Part shown: positions 7,813 to 14,650 of the stretch, piece by piece
How positions within the stretch are numbered: the first letter of the stretch is position 1
How the letters are laid out: each line of letters begins with the position of its first letter
Assembly: GCA_035527455.1 (NCBI GenBank)
Contig: DATLAN010000277.1
Coordinates: forward strand, 1 to 22,010
DNA from: DATLAN01 sp035527455
GTDB taxonomy: Bacteria; Planctomycetota; Planctomycetia; Pirellulales; Thermoguttaceae
DNA length: 22,010 nt
Direction: 5' to 3'
Program-made: the position numbers and the translations under genes
Notes under the pieces: generated by a model
Seen by the model: the letters and a program-made list of their open reading frames with translations, nothing else
What the model was told of the DNA's origin: nothing
Database searches by the model: none

Positions 7813-9609
7813 ATGTTTCGTGCTTTCTCTCGCCCGTGGCTCCTTCTTCCGACGCTGGCGATTTGCCTGGCGGCCGGTTTTCCCGAGGTGGCCAGGGCCG
7901 GTGGGGGGCCGGAAAACGTGTTCCTGGTGGTCAATCGCGACAGTCCCGGGTCGATGACCATCGCCAACCACTATATCCGGCTCCGCGATATCCCGGCCTG
8001 CAACGTCCTGGCCCTGTCGTGGGACCCCGCCACCGACAAGACCGACGTCGATGCCTTTCGCCAGCGGATCTTGCGGCCGGTGCTGACCGCGATCGACCAA
8101 CGGCGGCTGGCCCAGCAGATCGACTATATTGTCTATTCCAGCGACTTTCCCTGGCAGATCGGCGTAAAAGCCGACGTCGACAGGGCCCAGGCCGAGTTGC
8201 AGGCCGTCGGGGCGACTACCTCCGACGACTCCCCCGACGTTCGCCCGTGGCCGCAGCACCTCACGCCGTACGGGTCGATCAACGGCCTGACTTACCTCTG
8301 GCAGCCGGTGATGGCCGGCAAAGCCACCTATATGCAACTGGACGCCAATCGTTACATGCGATTGCCCTTTCCCGAGCAGAAAGACCAACCCACGCTGGGG
8401 TTCCGCAGCACGCAACAGTTCGGGCGGCGAGGCGAGCTGCTCGACGGCGAAGGACGGCGCTACATGCTCTCGATGGTGCTGGGCGTGACGACCGATCGCG
8501 GCAATACGGTCGCCGAAGTGCTCGGCTACCTGGAGCGCAGCGCCGGCGCCGACGGCACGCACCCTCGCGGCACCATCTACTACTGCCAGAACGACAACGT
8601 CCGTTCCACCACGCGCGACAAAGTGTTTCCCCGGGCCGTAAGCGAACTCGAAGAACTCGGCGTCGCGGCCGAAATCCTCCAGGCCAGGGTTCCGCAGAAG
8701 AAGGAAGACATCCAGGGCTGCATGATCGGCTGGTCCGGTTTCAAGTGGCACGCCTACGGCAACGTCATCCTGCCCGGCGCCATCTGCGAACACCTGACAA
8801 GCTGGGGCGGCGTGATGTCGGAGCCGGGCTACGGCCACAGTCCGCTTTCGGAATTCCTCCGCTACGGAGCCGCCGGGGCCAGCGGTACCGTCTACGAACC
8901 CTATTCGCTGCAAGCCAAGTTCCCCCTGGCTATGATCCACGTCCACTACGCCCGGGGATGTACGCTGGCCGAGGCCTTCTACCAGTCGGTCTACGGGCCG
9001 TACCAATTGCTGATCGTCGGCGATCCGCTTTGCCGCCCCTGGGCGAATATCCCCGAAGTCGCCGTCCAAGGCGTCCAAGGCGACGCGACCGTCCAAGGCA
9101 CGCTGACGCTCGAACCGTCGGCCACGATCCCCGGCGACTCGAAGGTCGACCGGTTCGAGTTGTTCATCGACGGGTGGCGCCGCGCCGCCTGCCGCGTCGG
9201 CGAGTCGTTCACGTGGGACACGACACGGTTGGCCGACGGCTATCACGAGTTTCGGGTCGTGGCCGTGGAAGCCGGGTTGATCCAATCGCAGGGTCGCAAG
9301 GACTTGCCGATCTACACCGCCAACCATGGCCGGAAGATCACGGCGTCGATCGAGCCGACCGGCAACGTCAAGGCGACCCGGCCGCTGGTCGTAACGGCCG
9401 AGTCTCCCGGCTCGGTCGGGATCGTCGTCCTCCATAACAGCCGCGAGGTGGGCAAGATCACCGGCGAAAACGGCCGGGTGACGATCGATCCGACCGCGCT
9501 GGGCACCGGTCCGGTCCGACTCCGCGTCGTCGGCATCGGTCAGGGCGGCCCGTCCGGCTACGTAATGGCCCCGCCTTTCGATTTGACGATCGCAACCGAA
9601 TCGGAGTAG
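7813..9609 (+). CDS. Secreted TIGR03790-family protein with C-terminal Ig-like domain
   Basis: A 598-aa protein resembling TIGR03790, an uncharacterised family that I associate with planctomycetes, acidobacteria and verrucomicrobia. A Sec signal peptide (basic MFRAFSRPW, hydrophobic LLLPTLAICLAAGF, cleavage near ARA-GG around residue 29) predicts export. The family opening GPENVFLVVNRDSPGSM is followed by IANHYIRLRDIPACNV (roughly 32-64), and the core runs to about residue 415. A beta-rich, Ig-like segment at about 445-505 (FELFIDGWRRAAC ... DGYHEFRVVAVE) is followed by a second beta-rich segment to the end. Function is unknown in the family and cannot be inferred here. ATG 7813 is set by its Shine-Dalgarno and the signal peptide. 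It stands apart from the kinase by 101 nt that include a repeat copy. Confidence 0.85.
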   Translation: MFRAFSRPWLLLPTLAICLAAGFPEVARAGGGPENVFLVVNRDSPGSMTIANHYIRLRDIPACNVLALSWDPATDKTDVDAFRQRILRPVLTAIDQRRLAQQIDYIVYSSDFPWQIGVKADVDRAQAELQAVGATTSDDSPDVRPWPQHLTPYGSINGLTYLWQPVMAGKATYMQLDANRYMRLPFPEQKDQPTLGFRSTQQFGRRGELLDGEGRRYMLSMVLGVTTDRGNTVAEVLGYLERSAGADGTHPRGTIYYCQNDNVRSTTRDKVFPRAVSELEELGVAAEILQARVPQKKEDIQGCMIGWSGFKWHAYGNVILPGAICEHLTSWGGVMSEPGYGHSPLSEFLRYGAAGASGTVYEPYSLQAKFPLAMIHVHYARGCTLAEAFYQSVYGPYQLLIVGDPLCRPWANIPEVAVQGVQGDATVQGTLTLEPSATIPGDSKVDRFELFIDGWRRAACRVGESFTWDTTRLADGYHEFRVVAVEAGLIQSQGRKDLPIYTANHGRKITASIEPTGNVKATRPLVVTAESPGSVGIVVLHNSREVGKITGENGRVTIDPTALGTGPVRLRVVGIGQGGPSGYVMAPPFDLTIATESE

Positions 9610-9663
9610 GCTTTCTGTAGCCATCTCGCTGGGGCGCCCGTGTCGGCCGAAACGGAGGAGGAT

Positions 9664-9693
9664 ATGTTCACGCTGCAAAACGAAATCCTTTAG
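9664..9693 (+). other. Nine-codon reading frame behind a strong Shine-Dalgarno, possible gene stub
   Basis: GGAGGAGG ends just before ATG 9664, which opens MFTLQNEIL and then stops at TAG 9691-9693. The ribosome binding site is among the best in the window, yet only nine codons follow. From here on the sequence becomes less GC-rich and changes coding strand. The simplest reading is the 5' remnant of a host gene cut by the insertion that brought the next region; a regulatory leader peptide is the alternative. Confidence 0.35.
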
Positions 9694-9749
9694 GCGTCCG
9701 ACCTATTTCCATAGAGAAGCAGTAGCCGTCACGAGACGGTTTAAGGCCG

Positions 9750-10337
9750 TCAGTGAAGTGAGCCGTCTGTCTTACGGACCCAGCGACGAACGTCTATGTA
9801 TGAGCGATACTGGTCGAAGGCCAACCTCGCTCGGGCCTTTTCATCAGAAGTTGCAGGAAGTTTATTCGCGGGTGGGAATGGGGTGTCGAGGACCTCGGCC
9901 AACTCCATCCATTTTGAGACAGTGCCGTCGAGCGGCAAAATCACGAAATGGCACATATTCGGCGGTGCCGGGTCATACTGAGCCACAAACGAGGAGCTTA
10001 ACAACCCGCAAGCATTGATCGCCCCAAGGTCAATTATTGCGACGTGGAAGTAATCCTCTCCGCCCGACTGGAGAGCGATCGAACAGACTTCGGAGTGAAT
10101 ACAGGATCGCAAGTTTACTGACAACCCCGAACGTTGTTGACCCCAGTATTGCCAGTGGCGCTTGCGGAGTTTAAGGCCATACTCAGGCTGATGTTCATCG
10201 TCACCCCCATAGCACTTCGCGACATGATCCTTCTTGAGGTTTCTAAAGAATTCTCCCTCGTTGATCGTATCACCCGGCTGGTTGCCTGGCGCAGTCTGGT
10301 GGTCGATGCAGCGCTGATACATACCCGGGTGTCTCAC
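9750..10337 (-). CDS. Unrecognised 195-aa protein, third gene of the minus-strand operon
   Basis: I do not recognise this protein. It is soluble-looking, with no signal peptide or membrane segment. It has a polar, histidine/cysteine-containing N-terminal half (KCYGGDDEH, KRHWQYWGQQRSG) and a beta-rich centre (YFHVAIIDLGAI, then NMCHFVILPLDG) that suggests an alpha/beta fold with a conserved-looking CHF. The C-terminal helices (DEKARARLAFDQYRSYIDVRRWVRK) are basic. The GTG start overlaps the stop of the preceding gene by 4 bp (GTGA on the minus strand), so translation is probably coupled; an in-frame ATG lies five codons on, at 10322. Base composition is lower in GC than the flanking genes, suggesting acquisition. 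Role in a toxin, defence or modification system is only a guess from operon shape. Confidence 0.75.
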   Translation of the reverse strand: MRHPGMYQRCIDHQTAPGNQPGDTINEGEFFRNLKKDHVAKCYGGDDEHQPEYGLKLRKRHWQYWGQQRSGLSVNLRSCIHSEVCSIALQSGGEDYFHVAIIDLGAINACGLLSSSFVAQYDPAPPNMCHFVILPLDGTVSKWMELAEVLDTPFPPANKLPATSDEKARARLAFDQYRSYIDVRRWVRKTDGSLH

Positions 10338-11170
10338 TTGCCCTGCACGAACTCGGTGAACGATTCTACTGCATCGTACGCGTTGTGGAGGATGCGCGTT
10401 TGGACAGGCTTCGGCGCGTGAACGTCGCTACGACGCAACAACTGATACACTTTCACCGACGGCCAGGGCAAATCGATTGCCTCAACCATCCACTGAAATC
10501 GCGATCCGACGAAGTACCAATCAATCATCACTCTTCCCAACGGACCCACCTCCAACTCCGCTTCAGGCTTGTCCGTCTTGCCGGCTGCGGCGTACGCTGC
10601 TCGAACCAACAGTCGGGCGCTTTCAATAGCGAACGGGTTTGCTGCCAGTTCTCCTTCTTTCGCATTGCGCAGGGTTGGCTCTTGTTCCTCAAACCATTTT
10701 GGCAATTCTGCCAGTCCAGGCTTGTCTACCTTTCCCATCAGAAGGCGACTTCTGGCCGCGGCAAGTTCACTCGTACGATCGAGATGCTCCCAGATGGTCG
10801 AAATCGTCTTCAAAGCTTCCGCGGGCAGCAGGTTGTCATACGCGAATCGAATAGCCTCATCAGCCTTGTCCAGAGCATGTTGCCATCGGACCATCGGACC
10901 CGATTGGATATCTTCCGTCCTGCTACGTTCCCGTGCAACCTCGCCCTCAAGGATTTTCCGTCCTTCCTCAGTCTGTACCGCAGCTTTGAAATAACCCGAC
11001 CCGGTCCAAAACTCCCCCACGCCCTCAATGTTTAGCATTCTCGACACCCTTGATGGCGGTGACTTGCCCTTCAAGAACGCTTCAATCATCAACGATCTGT
11101 ACTTTTCCACATTCTCCGTAAGAAGCTGCTCATCGACTGTCCGCGGCCTGTATTTGGGAAGGGTCTTCAT
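10334..11170 (-). CDS. Unrecognised 278-aa protein, second gene of the minus-strand operon
   Basis: I cannot assign a family. Residues 1-200 look mostly helical and charged (RTVDEQLLTENVEKYRSLMIEA at the start, a helix-rich stretch 93-145, then ELPKWFEEQEPTLRNAKEGELAANP). Residues 205-278 look like a compact beta-rich domain: EVGPLGRVMIDWYFVGSRF, then WMVEAIDLPWPSVKVYQLLRR, closing with a helix (LHNAYDAVESFTEFV). The polar-helical N-terminus plus Trp-containing beta domain suggests a binding rather than catalytic role, but no active-site motif is evident. Start ATG 11170 overlaps the upstream stop by 4 bp (ATGA) and a GGGTGG precedes it. The stop overlaps the next start by 4 bp. All three genes are therefore one tightly coupled unit. 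Confidence 0.75.
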   Translation of the reverse strand: MKTLPKYRPRTVDEQLLTENVEKYRSLMIEAFLKGKSPPSRVSRMLNIEGVGEFWTGSGYFKAAVQTEEGRKILEGEVARERSRTEDIQSGPMVRWQHALDKADEAIRFAYDNLLPAEALKTISTIWEHLDRTSELAAARSRLLMGKVDKPGLAELPKWFEEQEPTLRNAKEGELAANPFAIESARLLVRAAYAAAGKTDKPEAELEVGPLGRVMIDWYFVGSRFQWMVEAIDLPWPSVKVYQLLRRSDVHAPKPVQTRILHNAYDAVESFTEFVQGK

Positions 11171-11904
11171 TCAGCCACCCTTTTGTCAATAGTTGCTGAG
11201 GTAAACGGTAACGTAATCGACTTGGCGGAAAGTGTTTCCTTGATGATGGAAATCTTCCTCTTCGCGGATTCGGCCTTCGCACACAGATCGGCAACTTGCT
11301 GTTCAGTCAGGCGGATTTCTTTCCTTGATGACGTGCCATCCGGCTCCAGGGTATCCAGGCGGAACGTCGTTATAGGGAATGCGCCCTCGATCGCAGATCT
11401 TTCTTCGTTGAAGACCGGTCGCATGTCGCAGATGATTTGCAGGTCCTCTAATTCAGCGCCCGTCGCTTCTGCAAGCCTCTGTGCCTTGTATTGCCGTGTG
11501 AACCCGGCTGGCGCTGCCGCGAGCTTTTCAAGTCGTTCACCAAGCTTCTCCCGATCGTCCTCAGGAACGCCCTCAGAAAACTCACTGATAGCTTTCTTCA
11601 GCAGAACCACCGTTTCCTGTAGCGGTTCATCCGCGTCACGAAGGATCTGATTCAAGCGCCAGACTATTCGGGACACGTCGGAAGTGTTTTCTACTGAACA
11701 AAGCGTATCCTCGACAGTCCTGGAAAGCGTACTTCGATCCAAGAACGGTCCCTTCTCAGCCAAAGCTCGGGCCAACGCATCCAGCGCGTCATCCTCTATT
11801 TGGAGGATCGTCTTGGCGTCAGAGATGAAATCCTCGTCCTTCGCTAAGTGCTCGACGAGGACTTCGAACGGAGGTGTGTCAAAAGCAATTAAACGTCGTG
11901 CCAT
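11167..11904 (-). CDS. Unrecognised 245-aa helical protein, first gene of the minus-strand operon
   Basis: The protein is not recognised. Residues 1-155 are predicted by eye to be almost entirely helical, with acidic and leucine-rich helices (DDALDALARALAEKG, LQETVVLLKKAISEF, DDREKLGERLEKLAAA). Residues 158-228 look different: two short strands (FPITTFRLDTLE, RKEIRLTE) followed by a long amphipathic helix (QQVADLCAKAESAKRKISIIKE). That helical-N / strand-strand-helix-C layout recalls, weakly, the COMM domain of eukaryotic COMMD proteins; this is a shape resemblance, not a match. ATG 11904 is chosen; a TTG two codons earlier (11910) is possible. The Shine-Dalgarno is weak. It is the promoter-proximal gene. 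Confidence 0.7.
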   Translation of the reverse strand: MARRLIAFDTPPFEVLVEHLAKDEDFISDAKTILQIEDDALDALARALAEKGPFLDRSTLSRTVEDTLCSVENTSDVSRIVWRLNQILRDADEPLQETVVLLKKAISEFSEGVPEDDREKLGERLEKLAAAPAGFTRQYKAQRLAEATGAELEDLQIICDMRPVFNEERSAIEGAFPITTFRLDTLEPDGTSSRKEIRLTEQQVADLCAKAESAKRKISIIKETLSAKSITLPFTSATIDKRVAE

Positions 11905-11976
11905 TTGCAAATCTCGACCGGGTCCTGGTCACACACGAAGTGCGAGCCAATAGATGGCAGTAAGAATGGGGAATGT

Positions 11977-11982
11977 AGTATA
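11977..11982 (-). promoter_or_regulatory. Possible -10 element of the three-gene operon
   Basis: On the minus strand this reads TATACT, 72 bases before ATG 11904, in an AT-richer stretch. I find no convincing -35 hexamer at the usual spacing, so this is only a candidate. Confidence 0.25.
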
Positions 11983-12811
11983 CCGTCACCGTAAACATCG
12001 ATTGTTGACGAAATCGGATCGAGAATCAAGCCGTGATCGACCCGAGTGAGAGTTCCGTACGCCCCAAAGCCCTCAATTAGTGTATCTTACGCCCGGCTTC
12101 GTGTTGAGGTTCGCGATGTTAAGCTTTTCAAGATTCCGCCTATGCGAAACCGGACAAGATCACTGATGCTCCTGTCCTAAGGGCAAGTTCTTGTGAAGTA
12201 ATAACTTACGATTCAGACCGCCTGCCCCAAAGGGGATCGTCCCAAATCGTGACTGATAGGGAATTTGAATCAGCCCTGAGTCTGGCCTAACCGGCCAGGG
12301 TTGTCAATCATCGGTCGCAAACGGAGCCAGGAGAGGCTTTGAAGAAACTCTGCAAGGTGGGTTGGCATGTGCCCTTCAGATGGGTATGGGAGCCTTTTTT
12401 TCGCATCCCATCGAGTTGACGAGGCCCACCAAAGGCCTCCAGGGGTTTTCGGTTGCGTTTCGCGCGCAGTGGCTTCATGCAGTCTTTGTACACCCAATGC
12501 CGGGACTGCGCTGCGCTTGTTCCGGCCTGCACGGCTACACGGCTATATCACAGGAAGTAGTTCTGCCCGCTTGTCCCGGCTCGGGGGACGACAATGCGAA
12601 GGGCTTCTGCGGCCGATTCTACTGGTTTGTCTTGACCGGGTCTATTCGCCCGGCTGCAACCTTCCGGCGTTGCGCAGTTTATCCATAATTACTATCCGGC
12701 ACTTCTTGCTTAAGTCGGCCGACCGTCAAGACCGATACGAATTCCGCGCGGGTATGTACCGCCATGCCGAAGCTGCGCGCCATTTTCGCCAACGGAGAGA
12801 TTTCCTCACAC

Positions 12812-12819
12812 GGAGGGGT
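12812..12819 (+). promoter_or_regulatory. Shine-Dalgarno deciding the start at 12826
   Basis: GGAGGGGT lies six bases before ATG 12826, which is immediately followed by a signal peptide. This excludes the open frame extending upstream to 12367. Confidence 0.8.
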
Positions 12820-12825
12820 ACCGTC

Positions 12826-14490
12826 ATGTGGCTTTCGCCCATTGCTCAGTTGCTCGTTCTGGGGGCCGCGGGATTTCAGGTCGGAGCCGGCTCGCCGGTA
12901 TCCACGGGGGTCCTGCCCGAGCCCATCGCTACCCGCCAGACCCTCTTCGCCATCCCCTTTATCATCGAGCCGGCGGCCGACGCATCGCGGGATCCCGTCG
13001 AGGTGCAATTGTGGGTGTCCTCCAATCGCGGGGCAAACTGGGAAATCTACAGCAAAGTGAGGCCGGCGCAACGACATTTCGTCTTCCGTGCCCCCGACGA
13101 CGGAGAATACTGGTTTTCGGTCCACACCTTGGATCGTTCCGGGGGCATGAGGCCGCGTCCGTCGGCCGAGCCCGAGCTGCGGGTGATCGTCGATACGGTG
13201 CTGCCTAAGCTACAGCTCGAGGCCCAGCGGGGCCAGGGCGGACAGATCACGGCGCGTTGGCGGATCGAAGACGAGAACCTCAAGCCCGAGGCCCTGACGA
13301 TCCAATACCGCACGAGTCTCGACGGCCCCTGGCAAGCGGTGGCGATCGACCGGCAGAAGGTGCAGACGTCCGGGGCCGTCCAGACGGGTGAGGTGCCTTG
13401 GTGGACTCGGGACGGCGGCGGCGACGTGCAAATTCGGGTGGAGATAGCCGATGCGGCCGGCAATCTGGCCGTCAGCCACGCCCAGGTCGGACCGAGCCTG
13501 AACGTTCCGTCGATGCCGGGACTCGCCGGCGGCAGCGGGACATCCCCCTGGCGGCCCGGCGCTTCGCAACCGGAATCTCCCGGTGGCTGGCCGACAGACC
13601 GTACCGACGCGACGTTCGGCCGAACGACGCAATCCTTCCCGGAGGCCGGGTCCTATCAACCGCCGCCGAACCCGGTGACCAATCCACCGTTTTCCGGCCA
13701 ATCGGACGATCGGACCTTTTCGCCGACGGGTTCGATCACCAGTCGCACCAATCCGGCATTTCGCGACCAATTCGAGCCGCCGGACGAGCAGCGAGGTGGT
13801 TTTCCCGATCGTGCCGTGCCCGAGGGACTTCGGCCGAAAATGGTCAACTCGCGGCTGTTCGAGCTGGATTACGAGTTGGGACAAGTTGGGTCTTCCGGGG
13901 TCGCCCGAGTCGAGCTGTGGGGAACCCGCGACGGAGGGCAGACCTGGAAGAGCTACTCGCTGGACCGGGACAATCGCAGCCCGATCCTGGTTTCGGTCGA
14001 CGAGGAAGGCATTTACGGTTTCTGCGTGGTCGTGACCAGCGGCGCCGGGCTGGGAGGCATGCCGCCACGACGCGGTGATCCGCCCCAGGTCGTTATCGGC
14101 GTCGACCAGACGAAACCGACCGCACGAATCATCTCAACGGAGCAGGGGACGGGGTTGGAATCGAACTCCCTGGTCATTTCCTGGCAGGCCGCCGACACCA
14201 TGCTCGCCGACCGGCCCATTTCGCTCTTCTTCAGCGAGAACCTCGCCGGTCCGTGGACGGCCATCGCCACCAATCTGCCCAACTCGGGACACTACGCCTG
14301 GCCGGTAGAAATGCTCCGAGCCCAGGCGATCTACCTGCGGTTGGACGTGCGGGATGCGGCGGGCAACCTGGGCACGTCCGAGGCGACCCAATCGATCGTC
14401 CTCGATCGAGTACGCCCCTCGATCCAGATCCACGGCGTTCGTCCGCTCGGCCAGTCCCAACGAACGATGCCCTGGCAGAACTATCGCTAA
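12826..14490 (+). CDS. Secreted protein with duplicated beta-sandwich modules and Pro-rich linker
   Basis: A 554-aa exported protein. Residues 1-22 (MWLSPIAQLLVLGAAGFQVGAG) form a signal peptide. Two copies of a two-domain unit follow. The first has LWVSSNRGANWEIYS and FRAPDDGEYWFSVHTLD (about 55-105), then RWRIEDENLKPEALTIQYR with GPWQAVAID (about 144-180). The second has LWGTRDGGQTWKSYS and VDEEGIYGFCVVV (about 360-410), then SWQAADTMLADRPISLFFSE with GPWTAIATN (about 450-480), ending in LRLDVRDAAGNLGTSEATQ. A Pro/Gly/Ser/Thr-rich linker at about 223-325 separates the units. The DGG-TW motif resembles sialidase/BNR-type or Ig-like repeats, but no catalytic set is evident, so a structural or adhesive role outside the cytoplasmic membrane is likely. 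The stop codon lies inside the first unit of a tandem repeat, which may have reset the C-terminus. Confidence 0.8.
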   Translation: MWLSPIAQLLVLGAAGFQVGAGSPVSTGVLPEPIATRQTLFAIPFIIEPAADASRDPVEVQLWVSSNRGANWEIYSKVRPAQRHFVFRAPDDGEYWFSVHTLDRSGGMRPRPSAEPELRVIVDTVLPKLQLEAQRGQGGQITARWRIEDENLKPEALTIQYRTSLDGPWQAVAIDRQKVQTSGAVQTGEVPWWTRDGGGDVQIRVEIADAAGNLAVSHAQVGPSLNVPSMPGLAGGSGTSPWRPGASQPESPGGWPTDRTDATFGRTTQSFPEAGSYQPPPNPVTNPPFSGQSDDRTFSPTGSITSRTNPAFRDQFEPPDEQRGGFPDRAVPEGLRPKMVNSRLFELDYELGQVGSSGVARVELWGTRDGGQTWKSYSLDRDNRSPILVSVDEEGIYGFCVVVTSGAGLGGMPPRRGDPPQVVIGVDQTKPTARIISTEQGTGLESNSLVISWQAADTMLADRPISLFFSENLAGPWTAIATNLPNSGHYAWPVEMLRAQAIYLRLDVRDAAGNLGTSEATQSIVLDRVRPSIQIHGVRPLGQSQRTMPWQNYR

Positions 14491-14566
14491 AAAGCCGCGA
14501 CCGGTGATCGCGCCAAAAAGCCGCGACCGGTGGTCGCGCCAAAAAGCCGCGACCGGTGATCGCGCC
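14489..14566. repeat. Three tandem 26-bp repeats
   Basis: Units at 14489-14514, 14515-14540 and 14541-14566 each start with five A and continue GCCGCGACCGGTG[A/G]TCGCGCC; units 1 and 3 are identical and unit 2 differs by one base. Each contains a short near-palindrome around GACCGGT. Unit 1 begins on the last two bases of the upstream gene's TAA. An exact inverted copy of unit 2 follows at 14602-14627. Confidence 0.95.
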
Positions 14567-14601
14567 CGACGCACCGCGGCTTGTCGCTGCATTTCGATTC
14601 C

Positions 14602-14627
14602 GGCGCGACCACCGGTCGCGGCTTTTT
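14602..14627 (+). terminator. Inverted repeat copy ending in a T run, likely terminator
   Basis: This 26-bp segment is the exact reverse complement of the tandem unit at 14515-14540. It also holds its own small stem (GCGACC, loop ACC, GGTCGC) and ends GGCTTTTT. Transcripts reading through from the secreted-protein gene could form either a long hairpin with an upstream unit or the local one, each followed by U residues, as in an intrinsic terminator. It ends 23 nt before holA. Confidence 0.6.
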
Positions 14628-14650
14628 GGGAAAGATCCTATACTGACGGC

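Larger units (their letters stand above)
11905..12825. other. Long intergenic stretch without a convincing gene
   Basis: About 920 bp between the divergent operon and the secreted protein at 12826. It contains the upstream region of the minus-strand operon, a small GC-rich hairpin (arms 12282-12287 and 12293-12298) and open frames on both strands around 12270-12690 that lack a ribosome binding site and any recognisable motif. The frame open from 12367 merely runs into the real gene at 12826. Composition rises towards host-like GC from about 12400 on. It may be the degraded edge of an inserted element; no transposase motif is visible. Confidence 0.5.

Noticed and set aside
7681..9678. 665-aa minus-strand open frame opposite the TIGR03790-type gene
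   Set aside because: Shadow of a gene with a clear signal peptide and Shine-Dalgarno; no recognisable domain.
9726..9739. Small hairpin (CCGTC, loop ACGA, GACGG) after the three-gene operon as its terminator
   Set aside because: Only a 5-bp stem and no T tract in the minus-strand direction; too weak to annotate.
12367..12825. 153-codon N-terminal extension of the secreted protein
   Set aside because: A good Shine-Dalgarno and signal peptide occur at 12826. The extension has no ribosome binding site and reads like non-coding sequence.
14489..14627. Possible short CRISPR-like array
   Set aside because: The 26-bp units are directly adjacent with no spacers, one copy is inverted, and no cas gene is nearby.
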